A stretch of DNA of 64,000 bases from Deferribacteres bacterium (GCA_020633675.1 JACKDE010000006.1:1-64000), one strand, 5' to 3'; positions 53,927-63,697 are shown, counted from the first letter of the stretch. Numbers and translations are program-made. Notes: generated from the sequence alone by a model not told the origin.

Positions 53927-55071
53927 GCGAAAGACAAAAAGCCGTTCTCGTTCTTGACGATGGCAAAGTCTTTAACGGATATGCGTACGGCGCAATTGGT
54001 ACCACCAGCGGAGAAGTTGTTTTCAACACCAGCATGGTCGGCTACCAGGAAATTATTACCGATCCTTCCTACAGCGGACAGCTTGTCTGCATGACCTATC
54101 CCCACATTGGAAATTATGGCGTCAATATGGTTGACGTCGAATCGATGATCCCGCAATCGAGCGGCCTGATCGTGAGAGAGGGCAGCCCGATATCGAGTAA
54201 TTGGCGCGCTGGCAATACTCTCGAGCGCTATCTCGCTGGTAGTCACATTGTTGGCATTCAGGAGATCGATACGCGCGCCCTGACGCGTCATATTCGCGAG
54301 CATGGCGCCAAGCGGGGCATTATTTCGAGCGAAGAAACCAACCCGGAGAAGCTGCGCGAGCGCTTTGAGGGCATACCTGAGATGACCGGTCTCGACCTGG
54401 TGCAACAGGTTACTTGCCAAAAGAGCTATATTTGGAAGGAGCCGCTCGAAAACAATTGGTACTCGGCATTTGATAGGCCCAATCAATTAAGCCTGAGTGA
54501 AAAAAGGCTGCATCTGGTGGTAATCGACTGCGGCGTGAAGCGCAACATCCTGCGTTGGGCAACCAGTCTTGGATTTAAAGTGACCGTCGTGCCAGCCTTC
54601 ACTGCTTCGCAGGCCATTTTAGACTTGCAGCCTGACGCGGTGCTGGTCAGCAATGGACCTGGTGATCCTGAACCGGTAGATTATGTTATCAAAACGTTGC
54701 GCGAACTGATTGGCCAGAAGCCGATTTTTGGAATCTGTCTCGGCCATCAGCTGCTGGGCCTTGCAATCGGCGGTTCAACTTTCAAACTCAAATTCGGGCA
54801 TCATGGTGGCAACCACCCGGTGAAAAATTTGCAAACCGGCAAGGTTGAAATCACCTCACAAAACCATGGATTCGCAGTTGATCCGAACTCTCTCAAAGCA
54901 AATGAAATCGAAATCACCCACATCAATCTGAACGATCAGACACTTGAAGGATTTCGCCATCGCGAGCTGCCGGTCTTTTCCGTACAGTATCATCCCGAAG
55001 CGTCGCCAGGCCCGCACGATGCCGGTTACCTGTTCCAGCAACTCCAAAATATGGTGCTTTCATCGCTATGA
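53923..55071 (+). CDS. carA: carbamoyl-phosphate synthase small subunit
   Basis: 382 residues. The N-terminal CarA domain (GYAYGAIGTTSGEVVFNTSMVGY) precedes the class I glutamine amidotransferase domain: Cys nucleophile near 271 in FGICLGHQLLGLAIGG and His in QYHPEASPGPHD. Delivers ammonia from glutamine to the large subunit for pyrimidine and arginine synthesis. Translation is coupled to the upstream lipoprotein by the ATGA overlap. carB follows after 99 bp. Confidence 0.97.
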   Translation: MSERQKAVLVLDDGKVFNGYAYGAIGTTSGEVVFNTSMVGYQEIITDPSYSGQLVCMTYPHIGNYGVNMVDVESMIPQSSGLIVREGSPISSNWRAGNTLERYLAGSHIVGIQEIDTRALTRHIREHGAKRGIISSEETNPEKLRERFEGIPEMTGLDLVQQVTCQKSYIWKEPLENNWYSAFDRPNQLSLSEKRLHLVVIDCGVKRNILRWATSLGFKVTVVPAFTASQAILDLQPDAVLVSNGPGDPEPVDYVIKTLRELIGQKPIFGICLGHQLLGLAIGGSTFKLKFGHHGGNHPVKNLQTGKVEITSQNHGFAVDPNSLKANEIEITHINLNDQTLEGFRHRELPVFSVQYHPEASPGPHDAGYLFQQLQNMVLSSL

Positions 55072-55170
55072 TGAATTCATGCTATATTGCCCATTCATGG
55101 CGATTCAGCCTGACCCGCATTTTCCTTCTGAAAATTTTAAAATTTTATTTAGAATCAATCGAGTGATATT

Positions 55171-58100
55171 ATGCCGCAAAGAACGGATATTCATAAAATT
55201 ATGATCGTCGGTGCAGGCCCGATTGTGATCGGCCAAGCCTGCGAATTTGACTACTCCGGCACGCAAGCTTGCCGCGCTTTAAAGGAGCTTGGCTATGAAA
55301 TCGTGCTGGTCAATAGCAATCCGGCAACCATTATGACCGATCCGGAGTTCTCGGATCATACCTATATCGAGCCTATTACGCCGGAAGTGGTAGAAAAAAT
55401 TATCGCCAAAGAACGCCCTGACGCTTTGCTGCCAACGATGGGCGGCCAGACCAGCCTGAACATTGCTGTCAAGCTGTCGGAAAATGGCGTTTTGGAAAAA
55501 TATAATGTTGAGTTGATTGGCGCCAAGCTGGAAGCCATACAAAAGGCTGAAGATCGCGAACTTTTTAAGGAAGCGATGGAGAAAATTGGTTTGGAGATGC
55601 CAGTCGGTGGGTTCGCAAAATCAGTTGATGAAGCAGTTGATCTGGTCGAAAAAATCGGCTTTCCGATCATTATCCGGCCATCATATACCCTGGGCGGGAC
55701 CGGTGGCAATGTTGCCTACAATATCGAAGAACTGAAAGAATTCGCATCTCTTGGCATCAAATCCAGTCCCATCGGCGAGGTGCTGGTCGAGCAGTCTATT
55801 CTCGGCTGGAAAGAATTCGAACTCGAAGTGATGCGCGATCTGGCGGACAATGTTGTTATCATCTGTTCGATTGAGAATTTTGATGCAATGGGTGTACACA
55901 CCGGTGACAGCATCACCGTTGCACCGGCCCAAACGTTAACCGATCGTGAATATCAGCTCATGCGCGATGCCGCGATCAGGATTATCCGTGAAATCGGTGT
56001 GGAAACCGGCGGCAGCAATGTGCAGTTTGCGCTTAATCCGGAAAATGGCAAGATGCTGGTCATTGAAATGAATCCGCGCGTATCAAGAAGTTCGGCTCTG
56101 GCCTCCAAGGCGACCGGTTTCCCGATTGCCAAAATTGCAGCAAAGCTTGCCATCGGACTCACACTCGATGAAATCACCAACGATATTACTGGCGAAACGC
56201 CCGCATCCTTCGAGCCGGTGCTGGATTATGTTGTGGTCAAAATTCCACGCTGGGATTTCGAAAAATTTCCAAACACGGACATCCGTCTCGGCACGCAAAT
56301 GAAATCTGTAGGCGAGGCCATGTCCATCGGCCGCACATTTAAAGAAGCCTTTCAAAAGGCGCTGCGCTCCCTGGAAACCGGACGTATGGGACTTGGTGCC
56401 GATGGCAAAGACGGTTTTAAGCCTTTTCCGGAACAGGAAGACAATCCCAGCGATATCCGCAAATTCATTCGGACACACCTGGCTACTCCTGCCAGCTTAC
56501 GGCCGTTTGTCATTCGGCATGCCTTCCGCTACGGATTTACGCTCAAAGAAATTGCTGACTTGTCAAAAGTCGATCCCTGGTTTTTGTATCAAATCCAGGA
56601 AATCGTCGAGCTGGAAGACCGCTTGCGGGCTATTGATCAATTTGATCTCGAAAAGCATAGCGACTTGTTGCTCGAAGCAAAGCGATATGGCTTTTCCGAT
56701 GTGCAAATCAGCCATATTCTGAAAAGATCAGAATTGGAAGTGCGGGAATTGCGAAAAAAAGCCGGCATCGTACCGGTTTATAAAACAGTTGACACCTGTG
56801 CGGCTGAGTTTGCTTCGCAAACGCCTTACTATTATAGCACCTACGAAACTGAGAATGAAGCCGTACCGAAGGACAAGAAAAAAGTGGTGATTTTAGGCGG
56901 TGGTCCAAATCGTATTGGGCAGGGCATCGAGTTCGACTATTGCTGTGTGCGTGCCGTGATGGCGTTGCGTGAGGAAGGTTTCGAAGCCATTATGATCAAT
57001 TGCAATCCCGAAACGGTCTCTACTGACTACGATATATCTGATCGATTGTTCTTTGAGCCGCTCACATTCGAAGATGTAATGAATATAATCGATCTGGAAA
57101 AACCGGATGGGGTGATTATTCAATTTGGTGGCCAAACACCGCTCCGGCTTGCATTGCGATTGGAGCAGGCTGGTGTTTCTATTTTAGGCACATCGCCTGA
57201 TAGTATCGATTTAACCGAAGACCGTGAACGTTTCGGCAAACTACTGGACGAGCTTGGCGTGCGACAGCCTGAAGCCGGGACAGCCCGTTCATTCGACGAA
57301 GCCAAAGTGATTGCCGAACGGATTGGCTTTCCAGTGCTGGTGCGGCCATCGTACGTGCTCGGCGGCAGGGCGATGGAGATTGTGTATGATGTCGAGAGCT
57401 TGCGTCAATACATCAAAAAGGCCGCAGATGTTTCGCCGGAACATCCGATCTTAATCGACAAGTTTCTCGAAGATGCCTTCGAATTCGATGTGGATGGCAT
57501 TTGTGATGGCGAAGATGTCTATATTGCTGGAATCATGCAGCATATCGAAGAAGCTGGCGTGCACTCCGGCGATAGCTCCTGTATGTTGCCACCTTATCTG
57601 CTCGGCGGCGATATCCGCACCGAGATCATCAATCAAACGACACGCATTGCCAAAAGGTTGAATACACTTGGCTTGATTAATATTCAGTATGCTTTAAAAG
57701 ACAATCTGCTCTATGTTTTGGAGGTGAATCCCCGCGCCAGCCGGACAGTGCCCTTTGTGGCCAAGGCAACCGGAGTGCCGCTTGCAAAAATCACTGCAAA
57801 GGTGATGGCAGGCAGCAAGATTGCAAGTTTTGAGCTGCCGAATTCCTTCGAATACAAACACATCAGTTGCAAAACCCCGGTGTTTCCATTTATGAAATTC
57901 ACTGGTGTTCCGACCTACCTCGGCCCGGAAATGAAATCGACGGGTGAGGTCATGGGATTAGGCGCTACATTTGGAGAAGCATTTGCAAAAGCCCAGCTTG
58001 GCGCAGGCTCAAAATTGCCCCTTTCCGGCACAGCGTTTCTCAGTGTCAACGATTCTGATAAAAAACGTGTCATCGAAGTGGCGCGCGATTTGATTGCGCT

Positions 58101-58425
58101 TGGTTTCAAGCTGATCGCGAGTGCCGGAACAGCTGGCGCTTTGCAAGCAGCCGGACTCGAAGTTGAACGCGTCAATAAGGTTGGCGAAGGGCGGCCGCAC
58201 ATCGTTGATCACATTGTCAACAATAATGTGCAATTGATCGTCAACACGCCTCTTGGTCGCGAAAGCAGGGAGGATGAGTACACCATCGGACGCAATGCCA
58301 TGGCATACGATATTCCATGTTTGACGACACTATCGGCGGCGGTGGCGGCCGTTCAGGGCATCCGCTTTGCGAAAGACAATCAGTATACCGTTCGCAGCCT
58401 GCAGGAGCACTATAAACGCAGTTGA
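55171..58425 (+). CDS. carB: carbamoyl-phosphate synthase large subunit
   Basis: 1084 residues, normal length. Two homologous ATP-grasp halves each begin with an IVIGQ/RIGQG-type loop (GAGPIVIGQACEFDYSG and GGGPNRIGQGIEFDYCC). Both ATP-grasp domains hold the metal-binding ENFDAMGVHTGDS and QHIEEAGVHSGDS. NVQFALNP and NIQYALKD follow, and a C-terminal MGS-type regulatory domain (LIASAGTAGALQAAG) ends the chain. Synthesises carbamoyl phosphate from bicarbonate, ammonia and two ATP. A hairpin terminator follows. Confidence 0.98.
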   Translation: MPQRTDIHKIMIVGAGPIVIGQACEFDYSGTQACRALKELGYEIVLVNSNPATIMTDPEFSDHTYIEPITPEVVEKIIAKERPDALLPTMGGQTSLNIAVKLSENGVLEKYNVELIGAKLEAIQKAEDRELFKEAMEKIGLEMPVGGFAKSVDEAVDLVEKIGFPIIIRPSYTLGGTGGNVAYNIEELKEFASLGIKSSPIGEVLVEQSILGWKEFELEVMRDLADNVVIICSIENFDAMGVHTGDSITVAPAQTLTDREYQLMRDAAIRIIREIGVETGGSNVQFALNPENGKMLVIEMNPRVSRSSALASKATGFPIAKIAAKLAIGLTLDEITNDITGETPASFEPVLDYVVVKIPRWDFEKFPNTDIRLGTQMKSVGEAMSIGRTFKEAFQKALRSLETGRMGLGADGKDGFKPFPEQEDNPSDIRKFIRTHLATPASLRPFVIRHAFRYGFTLKEIADLSKVDPWFLYQIQEIVELEDRLRAIDQFDLEKHSDLLLEAKRYGFSDVQISHILKRSELEVRELRKKAGIVPVYKTVDTCAAEFASQTPYYYSTYETENEAVPKDKKKVVILGGGPNRIGQGIEFDYCCVRAVMALREEGFEAIMINCNPETVSTDYDISDRLFFEPLTFEDVMNIIDLEKPDGVIIQFGGQTPLRLALRLEQAGVSILGTSPDSIDLTEDRERFGKLLDELGVRQPEAGTARSFDEAKVIAERIGFPVLVRPSYVLGGRAMEIVYDVESLRQYIKKAADVSPEHPILIDKFLEDAFEFDVDGICDGEDVYIAGIMQHIEEAGVHSGDSSCMLPPYLLGGDIRTEIINQTTRIAKRLNTLGLINIQYALKDNLLYVLEVNPRASRTVPFVAKATGVPLAKITAKVMAGSKIASFELPNSFEYKHISCKTPVFPFMKFTGVPTYLGPEMKSTGEVMGLGATFGEAFAKAQLGAGSKLPLSGTAFLSVNDSDKKRVIEVARDLIALGFKLIASAGTAGALQAAGLEVERVNKVGEGRPHIVDHIVNNNVQLIVNTPLGRESREDEYTIGRNAMAYDIPCLTTLSAAVAAVQGIRFAKDNQYTVRSLQEHYKRS

Positions 58426-58447
58426 AAATGAGCTGTTCTGAATTGCG

Positions 58448-58490
58448 AGCCGCGTTTCCGGGATGATTTTTTTCGGGCGCGGCTTTTTTT
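58448..58490 (+). terminator. carAB terminator
   Basis: AGCCGCG (58448-58454) pairs with CGCGGCT (58478-58484), followed by T7, 23 bp after the carB stop codon. Confidence 0.85.
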
Positions 58491-58667
58491 ATGGAAATAT
58501 CAGGGGGAGCCTGGCTAAAAATAACCGCTCACTTTCGGCTAATAACGATTGGCATGCGCAGGCACGATGGCTATATTAACTTGAGTTCGATAGAGCAAAA
58601 CATCAGGTTCTTCAGCCTGAGCGCGGTCGACGGCGAGCCGATGCCCTTGTACATCATGCTCAAAATT

Positions 58668-58696
58668 TTCATGTTTCGGCGCTGCTCACCATGAAG
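58668..58696. repeat. palindromic CATGAAG-type element
   Basis: TTCATG (58668-58673) pairs with CATGAA (58690-58695), with a GCTCACCATGAAG end like that at 6357-6390 read on the opposite strand. The outer arms are shorter than in the other copies. Confidence 0.45.
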
Positions 58697-58801
58697 ATGA
58701 CTCTCCACTCAGGTGGAATATGCTTAGCTCGAAATCACAATATAATAAATGGAGTATGACAATTTGAAGTTTATCGAGAATTGTTTTTTGGAGGAAATGA
58801 G

Positions 58802-59791
58802 ATGAAACGTGTTTTGCCAGCTTTAACTCTGGTCCTTTTGATGGCGACGACGCTGTTTGCACAGCTCGAAATGCCGTTGCGGCCGGTGGCGACCTATTCA
58901 ATTGTCGCCAGAGACTCGGTGACGGGGCAGTTGGGAGTTGCGGTACAGTCGAACTGGTTTTCGGTGGGCAGCATTGTTTCGTGGGCGGAGCCCGGTGTCG
59001 GGGCTGTCGCGACCCAATCGTTCATCGATCCGAGCTACGGCCCGCTCGGTTTGGCGCTGATGCGTGCGGGTAAATCTGCCGATGCGGCACTCTCAGCTTT
59101 GCTAAAAGCGGATGAGAATCAAGCTGTGCGGCAAGTGGCCTTTGTCGATGCAAATGGCAACGTTTCGAAGCACACGGGCAGCAATTGTATCGATTATGCC
59201 GGCAGTGTCAGCGGGCCAGGCTTTTCCTGCCAGGCTAACATGATGGAGAAAAATACCGTGCCTGTCGCAATGGCGAATGCTTATATTGAAGCCACCGGCG
59301 ATCTGGCAAGCCGTTTGATGGCGGCGCTGGAGGCTGCACAGGCTGAAAAAGGCGACATCCGCGGCAAACAATCTGCTGCGATGCTGATCGTGGCAGGGGA
59401 GACCAGCGGTACACCGTGGAATAGTCGAATTGTCGATTTGAGGGTGGATGATCACAAGGAACCGTTAAAAGAATTGAAGCGCCTGCTGCATGTGAATCGC
59501 GTCTATACCCACGCCAATAAGGGCGACGAGTTGATGACGACCAACCAGGTTGATGCAGCGATGCAGGAGTATACCAAGGCAATGGAACTGGCGCCTGAAA
59601 ACATCGAAATGACCTTCTGGCCGGCTGTGACGCTGGCTTCGATCGGTCGGATCGATGAGGCGTTACCATTGTTTAAAAAGGTATTTGATCGTGATCTGAG
59701 GTGGGCCGAGTTGGTGCGCCGTCTGCCAAAAGTTGGCTTGCTGCCGAAAGACGATGCATTGCTTGAAAAGATTTTATCTGTGGCAAAATAA
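58802..59791 (+). CDS. secreted DUF1028 protein with C-terminal TPR region
   Basis: 329 residues. A signal peptide (ALTLVLLMATTLFAQ) precedes TYSIVARDSVTGQLGVAVQSNWFSVGSIVSWAEPGVGAVATQS, the hallmark of DUF1028, an Ntn-hydrolase-like fold whose substrate is unknown. FVDANGNVSKHTGSNC is the second conserved block. Residues about 245-310 are helical TPR-like (AMQEYTKAMELAPENIEM). ATG 58802 has GGAGG 8 nt upstream. Probably periplasmic. Confidence 0.85.
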   Translation: MKRVLPALTLVLLMATTLFAQLEMPLRPVATYSIVARDSVTGQLGVAVQSNWFSVGSIVSWAEPGVGAVATQSFIDPSYGPLGLALMRAGKSADAALSALLKADENQAVRQVAFVDANGNVSKHTGSNCIDYAGSVSGPGFSCQANMMEKNTVPVAMANAYIEATGDLASRLMAALEAAQAEKGDIRGKQSAAMLIVAGETSGTPWNSRIVDLRVDDHKEPLKELKRLLHVNRVYTHANKGDELMTTNQVDAAMQEYTKAMELAPENIEMTFWPAVTLASIGRIDEALPLFKKVFDRDLRWAELVRRLPKVGLLPKDDALLEKILSVAK

Positions 59792-59818
59792 CGAGCTCAT
59801 AAAAGGGATGTCGTTAAA

Positions 59819-59840
59819 AGGGCATGGCGCGCCATGCCCT
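59819..59840. repeat. 22-bp perfect palindrome AGGGCATGGCGCGCCATGCCCT
   Basis: Fully self-complementary and followed by AACTTTTTTG, so it can act as terminator for the DUF1028 transcript. It is also a second copy of the element at 29362-29381. Confidence 0.85.
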
Positions 59841-59908
59841 AACTTTTTTGACACAATGTAAAATGCCTTTGAATGGAACAGTCCTGAGGGGTTCGCTAAA
59901 GCAAAAAT

Positions 59909-60679
59909 TTACTGCCCGCCGCGGGGCAGGGTGGAGACAATCAAATCGATTTTCTCTTCGCGATTGACCAGCGTGCCGGCGGCGATGGATTGCTTGATGA
60001 CGGTCTCCGGCAACAAGGACGCCATTTCCTGGTAGGTAATCGTACCGATCTGAAAGCCCTTTTGCCCCAACCGTTCTTTTGCGTCATCCAGCGTACGGCC
60101 TTCAACCAACGGCACCACAATTTCTTCGGCGACATCACCGATGCTGATGGTCACATCAACGCGGGTGCCGCGCGATACTTCCACGCCGGGTGAAATCGAT
60201 TGGTGCATGACCACATTTTCAAAGTAGTAGCTCGATGGCTCGTAGCGTCGCGAGCCTATCGCCAGGCCGAGACGATTCATTTGCAGCGTAGCTTCACGGA
60301 TCGATTTCTCCGTCAAATCCGGCATCGTTACTTTAAGTTCGCCACGGCTGATGATGACGTAAACCTGCCGACCACTTTTGACCAGCGCGCCGCCCTTGGG
60401 ATTTTGTTCGATCACATAGCCCGATGGAATAGCCGAATCATAGCGCTCTTCTTCCCGGATGATCTTAAATCCTTCATCCGAAAGCTTTGCTTTTGCATCT
60501 TCGTACATCATTTTTGTGACATCTGGCAGCGGAATCGCTTGCCCATGTCGGGTGTACAACGGCATCACGACCATATCCATGAGCCCAGCCAAAACGACGA
60601 AACCTGCGAATGCATAAACCAGGATTCGAAGCCATTGTTTTTGCCACAAAATTTGCAGCCTCAGCCACAAATTTCCCAT
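59909..60679 (-). CDS. PASTA-domain membrane protein
   Basis: 256 residues. One TM helix (ILVYAFAGFVVLAGLMDMVVMPLY, about 18-41) is followed by three PASTA repeats: IPLPDVTKMMYEDAKAKL, VTMPDLTEKSIREATLQM and VVPLVEGRTLDDAKERLG. PASTA domains bind peptidoglycan fragments or muropeptides. There is no kinase domain, unlike PknB. ATG 60679 follows AAAGGAT with good spacing; a GTG two codons earlier is possible. Downstream of rsmB in the def-fmt-rsmB operon, a conserved location for such proteins. Confidence 0.88.
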   Translation of the reverse strand: MGNLWLRLQILWQKQWLRILVYAFAGFVVLAGLMDMVVMPLYTRHGQAIPLPDVTKMMYEDAKAKLSDEGFKIIREEERYDSAIPSGYVIEQNPKGGALVKSGRQVYVIISRGELKVTMPDLTEKSIREATLQMNRLGLAIGSRRYEPSSYYFENVVMHQSISPGVEVSRGTRVDVTISIGDVAEEIVVPLVEGRTLDDAKERLGQKGFQIGTITYQEMASLLPETVIKQSIAAGTLVNREEKIDLIVSTLPRGGQ

Positions 60680-60853
60680 ATTCACATCCTTTACCTTTGA
60701 GCGAAATTTACGATTCAGCTTTTATTGCATTCCGTGAGGAATCTTCCCGTGGTGCAGTGCCGAATGCATGGGGGAAATTCGAATTTTAGATCGAACTGCA
60801 TACATTAGCGCAAAAGCCGAATGATTACGAATAAACTTCTGCCTGTGCCGCAC

Positions 60854-62197
60854 TTAATTTGAAGGAAAAAGCGGCTTGTCATTTGCTTTTCGAAACCTTG
60901 CTGCGAATACACCATCAATGCCGTGCAAATGCGGCAAGGTTTTCAGATAGCCCTGTTCGGTGACAAAATGCTCTGCGACAAATTCTGCGGCGTTTTCCAG
61001 TTCGAATTTCGGGTGCGCTTGCAAAAAGGCTGCCGCAACCGATTCGTTCTCTTCATGATCGATGCTGCAGGTTGCATACACCAGTCGCCCGCCCGGCGCA
61101 ACGAATTGTGCTACATGGTTCAAAATATCGCGCTGTAATGTGACCAACTCAGCAAAATCCTCAGGGGCCCTTTGCCAGCGCAAATCTGCCCTCCGCGACA
61201 GAACGCCCAGCCCGCTGCAAGGTGCGTCGAGCAGCACCACATCTGCCGTTGGAACCTTTACAGAACGCGCATCGCCGACAACTACAGAGGTATTCTGCAA
61301 TCCGGTGCGTGCAAGATTGATACGTAATTTTTCTGCACGCAACGGCGATTTTTCCACTGCAATCACCACGCCATCAGCGCCGACATTGTGGGCCAGTGCA
61401 ATCGCCTTGCCGCCCGGCGCCGCGCAAAAATCAATGACACTCTCGCCGGGCTGCGCGTCTGCTATTTGCACCACCAAACCGGCTGCCGGATCCTGCACCA
61501 GAAACGCGCCGGCATCCCAGCCCGGAATCAGCGTTGGTGACTCACCTTCGCTGTATTTGAAATAGGGTTTCACTGGCTCGAAAGCCTCAAGCACTTCGGT
61601 TGCTCCCACCGGTAGATTCGCTTGCAAAAGCCGCACGTACAAAGGCGGAATCTGATTGTTGCCTTGCAGCCATTCGATGATATTTTCGTTGCCGTACTGT
61701 TCGATGAAACGCTCGACCAACCACAACGGATGGCTATAATATTGCGCCAATTCCTTCAATTTTTTGGGCTTGGGCGGATGTGGAGTAAACGGCTTTTTAA
61801 GATAGCTTCGCAGTACGGCATTAACAAATTTAGCTCGCCGTTGGTCGAGTACTTTTTTAGCCACTTTTACACTTTCAGAAACCACTGCATAGGCCGGGAT
61901 GCGCTGCAAAAACATCAACTGATAAAATGCCGTGCGAAAGATGTTTTTTGTTATTGACGGGAAACTGGCGAAGCCCTTTTGAATGTAATGTTTGGCCACC
62001 AAATCCAGATAGGTCTTGTGCTGCAAAACACCGTTGACGATTTGCTGCAACAAGCCATGATCGCGGCGCGTCAGGTGCTGGACAGCTTCTGAAGTCTCCA
62101 ACAAGTGGTCGATGTAGCGTCCTGAATTTTCAGTTTTTGATAAAAGCTTCACCGCCAGTAATCGCACCGATAAATCAGTTTTTGGGGTATCAACCAT
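60854..62197 (-). CDS. rsmB: 16S rRNA (cytosine967-C5)-methyltransferase
   Basis: 447 residues. The N-terminal NusB-like RNA-binding domain (LLAVKLLSKTENSGRYIDHLL, RRDHGLLQQIVNGVLQ) precedes the SAM-dependent m5C methyltransferase: FCAAPGGKA (SAM loop), DAPCSGLGVLSRR (first Cys) and YATCSIDHEEN (catalytic Cys). Its ATG overlaps the fmt stop (TGATG), indicating translational coupling. Confidence 0.94.
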   Translation of the reverse strand: MVDTPKTDLSVRLLAVKLLSKTENSGRYIDHLLETSEAVQHLTRRDHGLLQQIVNGVLQHKTYLDLVAKHYIQKGFASFPSITKNIFRTAFYQLMFLQRIPAYAVVSESVKVAKKVLDQRRAKFVNAVLRSYLKKPFTPHPPKPKKLKELAQYYSHPLWLVERFIEQYGNENIIEWLQGNNQIPPLYVRLLQANLPVGATEVLEAFEPVKPYFKYSEGESPTLIPGWDAGAFLVQDPAAGLVVQIADAQPGESVIDFCAAPGGKAIALAHNVGADGVVIAVEKSPLRAEKLRINLARTGLQNTSVVVGDARSVKVPTADVVLLDAPCSGLGVLSRRADLRWQRAPEDFAELVTLQRDILNHVAQFVAPGGRLVYATCSIDHEENESVAAAFLQAHPKFELENAAEFVAEHFVTEQGYLKTLPHLHGIDGVFAARFRKANDKPLFPSN

Positions 62198-63183
62198 CAA
62201 CGTGATCCCAATATCTCGCCGGTATTCACTTGATAGCCACGCAAAAATGCATCCACTAGCATTCTTTTTTTACCCTGCATTTGCACGTCTTGCAAACACA
62301 CGCTCGTATCGTCGCCTGCGTGGACTTCAAGAATGCCCTTTTTGTTTTCTGCTGCGATCACTTCGCCCGCTTTACCAGTACGGCTCGCTGCACCGGCACT
62401 ACAAGCAAAAATTTTGAGCGTTTTGCCTTGCAATGTCGAAACGGCTGCTGGTATCGGTGATAAGCCGCGCACCAGGTTGCGAATGTCTTTAGCCGACTGC
62501 TGCCAGTTGATTTGCCGCAATTCATTGGTAAGCTTTGGCGCTTTCGTCGCCTCGCCAAGTTGCTTTTGTGGCTGAAGGGTACCCTCCACCAGGCCTTGCA
62601 CGGTTTCGATCAGCAACTCCGCACCAATACTTTTTAGCCGAGAATAAAGCTCGCCGAATGTTTCATTCTCGCCAATATCAGTGGACTTTTTCAGTAAGAA
62701 ATCGCCTGTGTCAACGTGCTCATCAATCATGAAGGTGGTGACACCGGTTGTTTTTTCTCCGTGGATCAAGGCCCAGTTGATCGGCGCCGCACCGCGATAC
62801 TTCGGCAGCAAAGATGCATGCAGATTGATTGTTCCGAGCCTGGGAAGCTTGAACACTTCGGGGGGCAAAATGCGAAATGCTACCACCACAAACAGATCGG
62901 CAGAGATGGATTGGAGCACGGAAATAAAGTCTGGATCGCCCAGATTTTCCGGCTGCAAAATATCGAAGCCGCGAGATTTCGCCCAGGCTTTTACCGCCGA
63001 TTCCCGCACTTGCAAGCCACGGCCGGCTGCCTTGTCCGGCACAGTCACCACTGCAGCCAGTTCGGCACCATGCGCGGCCAAAGTTTCTGCGCTTTCAACC
63101 GCAAAATCCGGCGTGCCCATAAAGACGATTCGTGTTTTATTGAGCTTGTAATTCACGCTGTCGATTCCGTTCGATGCGTTCAT
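62197..63183 (-). CDS. fmt: methionyl-tRNA formyltransferase
   Basis: 328 residues. FMGTPDFAVES and the formyl-THF site HASLLPKYRGAAPINWALIHGEKTTG, with the catalytic Asn-His-Asp arrangement; a C-terminal OB-like domain follows. Formylates initiator Met-tRNA. The start may be ATG 63183 (overlapping def by 47 bp) or GTG 63156, which gives a more usual N-terminus (NYKLNKTRIVFMGTP). Coupled to rsmB downstream. Confidence 0.95.
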   Translation of the reverse strand: MNASNGIDSVNYKLNKTRIVFMGTPDFAVESAETLAAHGAELAAVVTVPDKAAGRGLQVRESAVKAWAKSRGFDILQPENLGDPDFISVLQSISADLFVVVAFRILPPEVFKLPRLGTINLHASLLPKYRGAAPINWALIHGEKTTGVTTFMIDEHVDTGDFLLKKSTDIGENETFGELYSRLKSIGAELLIETVQGLVEGTLQPQKQLGEATKAPKLTNELRQINWQQSAKDIRNLVRGLSPIPAAVSTLQGKTLKIFACSAGAASRTGKAGEVIAAENKKGILEVHAGDDTSVCLQDVQMQGKKRMLVDAFLRGYQVNTGEILGSR

Positions 63184-63694
63184 GAATGGCTTCCGACTCG
63201 ATGGCTCTCAGCTTTTTCGCCAGCAGCTTGCGCTTGATCGCGCTGAGCCGGTCCGTGAAAAAGATGCCATGCAAATGGTCGATTTCATGCTGCAGTACCC
63301 GCGCCAGCATGCCATCACAGGAAAGTTCGTGCTTTTCACCGTTGATGTCCTGATACGTAACGCGTATGGCTTCCTTGCGTGTCACATCATCATTGACCTC
63401 AGGGATGCTGAGACAGCCTTCCTCCATTGTATAATCGTCGCCGAACTCTTCGATGATTTCAGGATTGATAAAAGCCTCAGGAGATGCTCCTTCTTCGATC
63501 AGGCCAATATCAACCACACACATCGATAAAGACAGACCGATTTGCGGCGCTGCGAGGCCGATACCCTTGGCAACCTGCATGGTTTCGATCATGTCTTCAG
63601 CCAATTTTACAATTTCATCATCGATGGGATCGATCTGTTTTGCCTTCTGCCGCAGCACCGGATCGCCGTATTTTCTGATTTGCAGGAGCGCCAT
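63137..63694 (-). CDS. def: peptide deformylase
   Basis: 185 residues with the three signature motifs: GIGLAAPQIG, EEGCLSIPEV (metal Cys) and QHEIDHLHG (HExxH). Removes the formyl group from nascent proteins. GGAG lies 6 nt before the ATG. Begins 3 bp after the yajC stop and overlaps fmt, so yajC-def-fmt-rsmB form one operon. Confidence 0.97.
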   Translation of the reverse strand: MALLQIRKYGDPVLRQKAKQIDPIDDEIVKLAEDMIETMQVAKGIGLAAPQIGLSLSMCVVDIGLIEEGASPEAFINPEIIEEFGDDYTMEEGCLSIPEVNDDVTRKEAIRVTYQDINGEKHELSCDGMLARVLQHEIDHLHGIFFTDRLSAIKRKLLAKKLRAIESEAIHERIERNRQRELQAQ

Positions 63695-63697
63695 GAT

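Larger units (their letters stand above)
58426..58801. other. intergenic region with terminator and palindromic repeat
   Basis: 376 bp. Holds the carB terminator (58448-58490), a hairpin-rich stretch (58600-58696), and the ribosome site of the DUF1028 gene. A 67-codon ORF starting in the T-run has no family features and is not called. Confidence 0.45.

Noticed and set aside
58491..58694. 67-codon ORF after carB
   Set aside because: It starts within the carB terminator tail, has no family features and lies over repeat sequence.
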